Source of the DNA: Nitrospina sp.
Lineage (GTDB): Bacteria > Nitrospinota > Nitrospinia > Nitrospinales > Nitrospinaceae
DNA: 5,542 nt
Assembly: GCA_004357435.1 (NCBI GenBank)
Contig: SMVS01000154.1
Coordinates: 1 to 5,542, forward strand
Reading direction: 5' to 3'
Below, piece after piece: positions 1 to 4,136 of this stretch. Under the pieces are notes generated by a model. It did no database searches. It had not been told where the DNA came from and saw only the letters and a program-made list of their open reading frames with translations. Each line of letters opens with the position of its first letter. Within the stretch, counting starts at the first letter, position 1. Both the position numbers and the translations under genes were made by a program.

Positions 1-76
1 CATCGAAATTGCCGAGAGCGACCACGGGATAGGGGAGCGGTCCGGCGATGTTTTTGGTGCCTCGGATTATTTTCAT
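1..76 (-). CDS. ribF: Bifunctional riboflavin kinase/FAD synthetase, N-terminal fragment
   Basis: The minus strand reads ATG at 76-74 and stays open to the left edge, giving 25 codons that begin MKIIRGTKNI and end PYPVVALGNFD. The next codon starts with G, so the text runs into GNFDG. In RibF this N-terminal strand and GNFDGVHLGH-type loop form the nucleotide-binding start of the FMN adenylyltransferase domain. The family phosphorylates riboflavin to FMN and adenylates FMN to FAD in the cytoplasm. The adenylyltransferase HxGH motif and the C-terminal kinase domain lie outside the window. The start fits the family, which usually has about 20-25 residues before GNFDG. The Shine-Dalgarno is weak: GAGAGTGGG sits a few bases upstream of the ATG. 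The gene is divergent from the tRNA/tig block. The identification rests on a short fragment but the motif is characteristic. Confidence 0.82.
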   Translation of the reverse strand, partial: MKIIRGTKNIAGPLPYPVVALGNFD

Positions 77-183
77 CAACCCACTCTCAACGGTGGAGTG
101 CCTTCCGGGTTGCCGTGGTCTGGCATGACGCAACGCGATTAAAGGCACTGATTTCGTTTTTTATCTTTCCTCAAACGTAAAAA

Positions 184-213
184 GTGCAGGCAACGGTCGG
201 GCCGCCCCTGCAC
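184..213. repeat. Palindromic unit A (GTGCAGG/CCTGCAC hairpin)
   Basis: GTGCAGG (184-190) is the exact reverse complement of CCTGCAC (207-213), giving a 7-bp stem around a 16-base GC-rich loop. The right side contains CGCCCCTGCA (203-212), which is repeated exactly in unit B at 269-278. It resembles a REP-type intergenic palindrome. No protein-coding signal was seen here. Confidence 0.55.
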
Positions 214-232
214 CTCTAAAATCAGCCGCTTC

Positions 233-261
233 ATGGTATCCAACCCGCCGCACCCTGTCAA
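233..261 (-). promoter_or_regulatory. Candidate sigma70-type promoter for ribF
   Basis: On the minus strand a perfect TTGACA (261-256) is followed after 17 bases by TACCAT (238-233), which matches TATAAT at four of six positions including the first two and the last. Transcription would start near 226, leaving a leader of about 150 bases before ribF that contains the 184-213 hairpin. The spacer is GC-rich and the -10 is imperfect, and the TTGACAGGGT text may belong to a repeat, so this is tentative. Confidence 0.4.
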
Positions 262-278
262 TGCAGGGCGCCCCTGCA
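262..278. repeat. Palindromic unit B (TGCAGGG/CCCTGCA hairpin)
   Basis: TGCAGGG (262-268) and CCCTGCA (272-278) form a perfect 7-bp stem with a 3-base loop. The unit shares TGCAGG and the 10-mer CGCCCCTGCA (269-278) with unit A, in the same order and orientation but with a shorter loop. A further 6-bp perfect hairpin, CCGGCG/CGCCGG with a 3-base loop, follows at 289-303. Confidence 0.55.
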
Positions 279-352
279 GGCAGATGGGCCGGCGAAGCGC
301 CGGGGGCCAAGAGGGTCCGGGTTTCTACTTGTGGTCAACAACTGTGGGGTAT

Positions 353-422
353 GGTTTAAGTAGTTGCCCCATTTATGGGGCGTTTTTCAAAACCGCTCGA
401 TGAATCGAGCAACTACAAAACC
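353..422. repeat. Quasi-palindromic double-hairpin element
   Basis: The core at 360-416 reads as GTAGTT, a 16-base hairpin (366-381, GCCCCAT/ATGGGGC), a 13-base linker at 382-394 that is itself nearly palindromic (GTTTT/AAAAC), a second 16-base hairpin (395-410, GCTCGAT/ATCGAGC), then AACTAC. The outer GTAGTT and AACTAC are complementary, so the whole could fold as an outer stem carrying two side hairpins. Flanking GGTTT (353-357) and AAACC (418-422) extend the outer pairing imperfectly. The shape is that of a mobile intergenic palindrome such as a REP/BIME-like unit. No transposase is visible nearby. Confidence 0.65.
366..387 (+). terminator. Terminator-like hairpin with T run (inside the double-hairpin element)
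   Basis: GCCCCA (366-371) pairs with TGGGGC (376-381) over a 4-base loop and is followed by GTTTTT (382-387). This is a plausible rho-independent terminator on the + strand, but no + strand gene lies upstream within the window. It may therefore simply be part of the repeat, or may insulate the tRNA promoter from upstream transcription. Confidence 0.45.
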
Positions 423-429
423 AAAACAA

Positions 430-438
430 CCCCCCCCC
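430..438. repeat. Nine-base C homopolymer
   Basis: Nine consecutive C residues lie in the intergenic region between the double-hairpin element and the tRNA promoter. Such a run can vary in length by slippage or be miscounted in sequencing. It is not in a coding region. Confidence 0.9.
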
Positions 439-483
439 AGCCCATTTGTTGAGCGCATATCCGAGTGAGGATCCATCTGCCTG

Positions 484-497
484 CCCCCGCGAGGGGG
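484..497. other. C5/G5 hairpin with GCGA tetraloop abutting the tRNA promoter
   Basis: CCCCC (484-488), GCGA, GGGGG (493-497) forms a perfect 5-bp stem with a GNRA-type tetraloop. It is followed by only TTT, which runs into the -35 box at 499, so it is a poor terminator. It lies upstream of the expected transcription start and would act, if at all, in DNA or in read-through RNA. Confidence 0.45.
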
Positions 498-498
498 T

Positions 499-527
499 TT
501 GACAGGGTATATAAAAGGTGATTAAAT
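499..527 (+). promoter_or_regulatory. Sigma70-type promoter for tRNA-Leu (and probably tig)
   Basis: A perfect TTGACA (499-504) is followed after a 17-base spacer by TTAAAT (522-527), four of six matches to TATAAT. The predicted start near 534 leaves a leader of about 10 bases before the mature tRNA at 544, which is normal for a tRNA gene. The AT-rich TATATAAAA inside the spacer is too close to the -35 to serve as its -10. No terminator separates the tRNA from tig, so this promoter may serve both. Confidence 0.6.
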
Positions 528-543
528 CAACGCATGCGATGGC

Positions 544-623
544 GCGAGGGTGGCGGAACTGGCAGACGCGCTGGATTTAGGATCCAGTGGGCAACCGTGG
601 GGGTTCGAATCCCCCCCTTCGCA
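544..623 (+). tRNA. tRNA-Leu (anticodon UAG)
   Basis: All arms fold. The acceptor stem GCGAGGG (544-550) pairs with CCTTCGC (616-622) with one G-U pair, and the discriminator is A623. The D arm lies around 553-569. The anticodon stem CTGGA (571-575)/TCCAG (583-587) holds the loop TTTAGGA with anticodon TAG at 578-580, which reads leucine CUA and possibly other CUN codons. The variable arm is short for a class II tRNA (11 bases, 588-598). The T stem GGGGG (599-603)/CCCCC (611-615) closes the loop TTCGAAT. The 3' CCA is not encoded (TAG follows), so it must be added by the CCA-adding enzyme. A leucine tRNA before tig is a recurrent arrangement in deltaproteobacteria. Confidence 0.95.
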
Positions 624-660
624 TAGTGACGAATTTTAAAACCTGAACCGTACCCAACCC

Positions 661-2034
661 ATGAAATGTGAAGTCGAAGACATCGATGCCTGCAACAAAA
701 ATTTGAAAATTGAAATCCCGCTGAGCGATTACCAATCCCGGCTGAAAGCCTATTACGCCAAGCTCTCGCACCAGGTGAAGGTTCCCGGATTCCGCAAGGG
801 CAAGGTGCCGCAGGCGATGCTGGAAAAACGTTTCGGGCCGGAGGTGAAGCAGGAAGTCCTCTCGCAGATAGTTTCCGACAGCATCAATCATGGCATTCAG
901 GAGCACAATCTGCGCGCCATCGGCGAACCGAGCATTGTCGAAATTAAGGCCGAGGAAGGCACCGATATCACTGTCACCGCCAAGGTGGAAGTGGTGCCGG
1001 ATTTTGAAGTCAAGGAATTCAGCGAAATCGAGTTGGCCCTCCAGGTCGCGCGGGTGAGCGACAAAGAAGTGGATCAGGTGATCGACGCTTACCGTCAGCA
1101 ACATGCCAAGTCGGTGCAAATTTCCGACCGGGCGGTGGAGAAGAACGACTATGCAAAGTTCGATTTCGACAGTACCGTCGATGGCAAAACTTATGAAAAT
1201 GGATCGGCCAAGGATTATGTCATTCAGGTCAGTTCCAAAGATCTGGTGGAGGGGTTTGATCAACAGATATTGGGCATGAAATTGGGAGAAGAAAAAAGCT
1301 TCACCCTGCTGATGCCGGAGAATCATCCCAACACCAAATTGGCAGGCAAGGACGTGGCATTCAAAGTGGTGTTGAGAGGTATTCAGATCAAGGAGCCGCC
1401 GGCGTTGGATGATGAATTCGCCAAAATTGCGGACCCCAAGCAAAATTACCAGACGGTGGCGGAATTGAAAGCGGGAGTGCGCAAAGGACTGGAAGAGTAT
1501 GAGCGCAAGCGGGCCAAAAAGGAGAGCAAGAAGGCGCTCGCGGACAAGCTGGCCGAAGTGAACCCGATCGATATTCCGGAGCGACTGGTCAAGGAACAAA
1601 TTCAATTCATGGTTCAAAAGGAAAAGGACCGGCATGCGCAGGCTACGGGCGAGCCGCATGGCCACGATCACGACCACGACCATGAGCACCCGGAGAACCC
1701 GGTTGAGGTCACCGCTGAGGAGGAAAAACAGCATCGCGAAGCCGCCATGAAAATCCTGCAACAGGAGCTGGTGATCGGCAAACTGGCCACCGACATGAAA
1801 ATCAAGATCAGCGAGCAGGAACTCGAGGCGGAGCTGACAAACTTCATGTCCCTTCTGGGCGGCGGGGATATCAAGAAAATCAAGAAGGAATGGTCGGAGT
1901 CCGGGGCTTTGGCTCGCCTGCACACCCGGATGCGCCGCGAAAAGACCTTGGACCAGGTCATTGAGCAGGTCACACTGAAAGAAGAAATGGTTGACAGAGA
2001 GGAAATTCCGACCGATAATCGAGGGGATGCATAA
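661..2034 (+). CDS. tig: Trigger factor, ribosome-associated chaperone and peptidyl-prolyl isomerase
   Basis: This 457-residue protein has the full three-part layout of trigger factor, which binds the large subunit near protein L23 at the exit tunnel and shields nascent chains. Residues 1 to about 145 are the ribosome-binding domain with the signature GFRKGKVP at 43-50, the same position as in E. coli. Residues about 160-245 are the FKBP-type isomerase domain (DGKTYENG, then VEGFDQQILGM). Residues from about 247 are the helical C-terminal substrate-cradle domain. The start MKCEVEDID is the usual one for the family. No Shine-Dalgarno is visible: the bases before ATG are GTACCCAACCC. The gene begins 37 bases after the tRNA with no terminator between. 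The oddity is a histidine-rich insert at residues 333-343 (HGHDHDHDHEH), absent from the E. coli protein, which makes this homologue slightly longer than the usual 430-440 residues. Family assignment is secure. Confidence 0.97.
   Translation: MKCEVEDIDACNKNLKIEIPLSDYQSRLKAYYAKLSHQVKVPGFRKGKVPQAMLEKRFGPEVKQEVLSQIVSDSINHGIQEHNLRAIGEPSIVEIKAEEGTDITVTAKVEVVPDFEVKEFSEIELALQVARVSDKEVDQVIDAYRQQHAKSVQISDRAVEKNDYAKFDFDSTVDGKTYENGSAKDYVIQVSSKDLVEGFDQQILGMKLGEEKSFTLLMPENHPNTKLAGKDVAFKVVLRGIQIKEPPALDDEFAKIADPKQNYQTVAELKAGVRKGLEEYERKRAKKESKKALADKLAEVNPIDIPERLVKEQIQFMVQKEKDRHAQATGEPHGHDHDHDHEHPENPVEVTAEEEKQHREAAMKILQQELVIGKLATDMKIKISEQELEAELTNFMSLLGGGDIKKIKKEWSESGALARLHTRMRREKTLDQVIEQVTLKEEMVDREEIPTDNRGDA
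1991..2019 (+). promoter_or_regulatory. Near-consensus sigma70 promoter inside the 3' end of tig
   Basis: TTGACA (1991-1996), a 17-base spacer and GATAAT (2014-2019) match the consensus at 11 of 12 positions with ideal spacing. The site overlaps the last codons of tig and would start RNA near 2026, just before the tig stop. That RNA would meet the terminator at 2072-2104 before reaching clpP. It is the best promoter I see ahead of clpP; nothing convincing lies between the terminator and the clpP start. Overlap with coding sequence means chance cannot be excluded. Confidence 0.55.
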
Positions 2035-2071
2035 CCCTTTTAACCGGTATAGTTTAAAGGCCTACAGGGTC

Positions 2072-2104
2072 ACCCATTAGCCCAATTGGACTGATGGGTT
2101 TTTT
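2072..2104 (+). terminator. Rho-independent terminator between tig and clpP
   Basis: ACCCATTAG (2072-2080) pairs with CTGATGGGT (2091-2099) as a 9-bp stem with one G-T wobble. After one mismatch CC/GG pairs continue toward an AT-rich loop. The 3' arm runs directly into a six-base T tract (2099-2104). It would end the tRNA/tig transcript and would also attenuate RNA started at the promoter inside tig. Confidence 0.85.
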
Positions 2105-2161
2105 AGAATAGTCCAGTCTTCAAAACCACCACCCCGTTCCAGGAAAGAGTTCGCTGACCTT

Positions 2162-2827
2162 ATGAGAAAAGAAAGTTATAACGCCATCACCAATCAATTG
2201 GTTCCGATCGTTGTGGAGCAGACCAGCCGCGGCGAACGTTCATATGATATTTATTCGCGGCTGTTGAAAGACCGTATCATTTTTATCGGGACACAGATCG
2301 ATGACCACATGGCGAATTTGATCATCGCCCAATTATTGTTTCTGGAATCTGACGAGCCGGATCAGGATATTTATCTATACGTCAACACTCCCGGCGGCCA
2401 TGTCTCATCCGGCCTGGCGATTTACGACACGATGCAGTACATCAAGCCGGACGTACAAACCATCTGTCTTGGGCAGGCCGCCAGCATGGGAGCCATGTTG
2501 CTGGCCGCAGGCGCCCATGGCAAGCGGTTCGCCCTGCCGCATGCGCGAATCATGATCCATCAGCCTTCCGGCGGGTTTCAGGGGCAGAGCACCGACATTC
2601 AAATCCAGGCTCAGGAAATCTTAAAGATTCGCGAAGCGCTGGATGCGATTTTGGCGAAGCATACCCGGCAGACAAAAGAGAAAATCCGTTTGGACACCGA
2701 GCGGGACCATTTTATGACCGGTGAGGAGGCCAAGGCGTACGGTTTGATCGATAGCGTCATCACCGACCGGATTGAAACCGGACCCGGCAAGGCAAAAGAT
2801 AAAGGCAAAGATAAAAAGGAAAAATAA
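2162..2827 (+). CDS. clpP: ATP-dependent Clp protease proteolytic subunit ClpP
   Basis: This 221-residue serine peptidase forms the two-ring tetradecamer that degrades substrates delivered by ClpX. The catalytic triad is intact: Ser108 (in GQAASMGAM), His133 (in IMIHQPSGG) and Asp182 (in ERDHFMT). The spacings of 25 and 49 residues are the same as in the E. coli enzyme. VEQTSRGERSYDIYSRLLK near residues 18-36 is the typical N-terminal text. About a dozen residues (MRKESYNAITNQ) precede the conserved LVPIVVEQ block and may be a short propeptide. The oxyanion-side loop reads NTPGGHVSSG (75-84) where GGSVTAG is usual. The C-terminus has an extra lysine-rich tail, residues 208-221, with seven lysines in fourteen residues. 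AGGAAAGAG (2141-2149) is the only Shine-Dalgarno-like run and lies rather far from the ATG. The gene follows the tig terminator and is 58 bases before clpX. Confidence 0.97.
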   Translation: MRKESYNAITNQLVPIVVEQTSRGERSYDIYSRLLKDRIIFIGTQIDDHMANLIIAQLLFLESDEPDQDIYLYVNTPGGHVSSGLAIYDTMQYIKPDVQTICLGQAASMGAMLLAAGAHGKRFALPHARIMIHQPSGGFQGQSTDIQIQAQEILKIREALDAILAKHTRQTKEKIRLDTERDHFMTGEEAKAYGLIDSVITDRIETGPGKAKDKGKDKKEK

Positions 2828-2885
2828 AATTCTGTGATGGGACCGGGCGGACCGCCTGATTCCACCTGGGTTTTCGGAGATTTCC

Positions 2886-4133
2886 ATGGCGAAAAAAAGT
2901 TCCACAACAGGCAATTACCGATGCTCCTTTTGCGCTAAAAGCCAGGAGGAAGTGAAAAAACTGATCGCCGGACCGACGGTCTACATTTGCGATGAGTGCA
3001 TCGAGTTGTGCAACGAGATCATGGTGGAGGAGTGGACCCAGGAGAAGAGCGAAGATTTCAAACACCTGCTCAAACCCAAGGAAATTTTCAAGCATCTGGA
3101 TCAGTACATCATCGACCAGGAGCGGTCCAAAAAAATCCTATCGGTGGCCGTACACAACCATTTCAAACGGGTCGATTCCAGCATCGACTTGGGGGATGTG
3201 GAACTGCAGAAAAGCAACGTGCTATTGATTGGGCCGACGGGGTCCGGTAAAACCCTGATGGCGCAGACTCTGGCGCGGATTCTTGATGTGCCGTTCACCA
3301 TCGTGGATGCCACCACCCTCACCGAAGCCGGGTATGTCGGCGAGGATGTGGAAAACATCATCCTCAAGTTGTTGCAGGCGGCGGATTACGACGTGGAAAA
3401 AGCCGAGCGCGGCATCATCTACATCGATGAGGTGGACAAAATCAGCCGCAAATCGGAGAACCCGTCGATCACGCGGGATGTGTCCGGTGAGGGTGTGCAA
3501 CAGGCGCTTTTGAAAATCATCGAAGGCACCCATGCGAGCGTGCCCCCACAGGGCGGCCGCAAACACCCGCACCAGGAATTTCTGCAGGTCGACACCACCA
3601 ACATTCTTTTCATTTGTGGTGGTGCTTTTGTTGGGCTTGACAATATCATCCGCAACCGCATCGGCAAAAAGACCATGGGTTTCGGGCAGGTATTGGTGTC
3701 CAAGGACAACCACGACATCGGCGATGTGCTCGATCAGGTGAAACCGGAGGATCTGCTGAAATACGGATTGATCCCGGAGTTCGTCGGTCGCTTGTCGATC
3801 ATGGCCACTCTGCGGGAACTGGATGTGGAGGCTTTGGTGCAGGTGCTCACGGAGCCGAAGAACGCCCTCATTAAACAATACAAGAAACTGTTTGAGTTTG
3901 AGAATACCAAGCTCACGTTCACCGAGCCGGCCATTCGTGCCATTGCGCAGAAGGCGTTCGATCTTAAAACCGGAGCCCGCGGGCTGCGGTCCATTTTGGA
4001 AGACATCATGCTCGACATCATGTTCGATCTGCCTTCCTGCCAGGATGTCGAGGCCGTGATGGTCAATGAAGAAGTGATCGCCAAGCACGAGGCGCCGCTG
4101 GTGGTTTACCATAAGCAAAAACAGGCCAGCTGA
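2886..4133 (+). CDS. clpX: ATP-dependent Clp protease ATP-binding subunit ClpX
   Basis: This 415-residue AAA+ unfoldase has the family's usual length; it unfolds substrates such as ssrA-tagged proteins and threads them into ClpP. The N-terminal zinc-binding domain has Cys13, Cys16, Cys35 and Cys38. Walker A is GPTGSGKT at 116-123, the pore-1 loop is GYVG at 149-152, Walker B is IIYIDE at 177-182, the RKH pore loop is at 225-227, the arginine finger is probably Arg302 (EFVGRL), and sensor 2 is GARGLR with Arg368. The ClpP-binding loop reads MGF at 264-266 where E. coli has IGF, a conservative variant. The Shine-Dalgarno GGAGA (2876-2880) stands 5 bases before the ATG and fixes the start. There is no terminator between clpP and clpX, so the two should be co-transcribed. 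The stop codon is 3 bases before lon. Confidence 0.98.
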   Translation: MAKKSSTTGNYRCSFCAKSQEEVKKLIAGPTVYICDECIELCNEIMVEEWTQEKSEDFKHLLKPKEIFKHLDQYIIDQERSKKILSVAVHNHFKRVDSSIDLGDVELQKSNVLLIGPTGSGKTLMAQTLARILDVPFTIVDATTLTEAGYVGEDVENIILKLLQAADYDVEKAERGIIYIDEVDKISRKSENPSITRDVSGEGVQQALLKIIEGTHASVPPQGGRKHPHQEFLQVDTTNILFICGGAFVGLDNIIRNRIGKKTMGFGQVLVSKDNHDIGDVLDQVKPEDLLKYGLIPEFVGRLSIMATLRELDVEALVQVLTEPKNALIKQYKKLFEFENTKLTFTEPAIRAIAQKAFDLKTGARGLRSILEDIMLDIMFDLPSCQDVEAVMVNEEVIAKHEAPLVVYHKQKQAS

Positions 4134-4136
4134 TTT

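Noticed and set aside
77..240. FMN riboswitch in the ribF leader
   Set aside because: I see none of the conserved RFN-element sequence blocks on the minus strand; the leader shows only the GTGCAGG/CCTGCAC hairpin.
367..375. CCCCATTTA resembling the -10 of a heat-shock (sigma32) promoter
   Set aside because: No CTTGAA-like -35 lies at the proper distance upstream, and the text is fully explained as one arm and loop of the hairpin element.
1657..1689. CAC-GAY repeats in tig as a microsatellite unrelated to coding
   Set aside because: The repeat stays in frame, encodes the His-Asp tract and does not interrupt the conserved flanking protein, so it is treated as part of the gene.
577..1923. A 448-codon minus-strand open frame opposite tig
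   Set aside because: It is antisense to a secure trigger factor gene, runs into the tRNA, is rich in Phe, Leu and His as expected of a reverse-frame shadow, and matches no family I recognise.
2842..2856. GC-rich hairpin between clpP and clpX as a terminator
   Set aside because: The stem around GGCGGACCGCC is only about 4 bp with a 3-base loop and no T run follows, so read-through into clpX is expected.
3637..3642. TTGACA inside clpX as a possible internal promoter
   Set aside because: At 16-18 bases downstream there is no -10-like sequence; the 17-base position reads ATCGGC.
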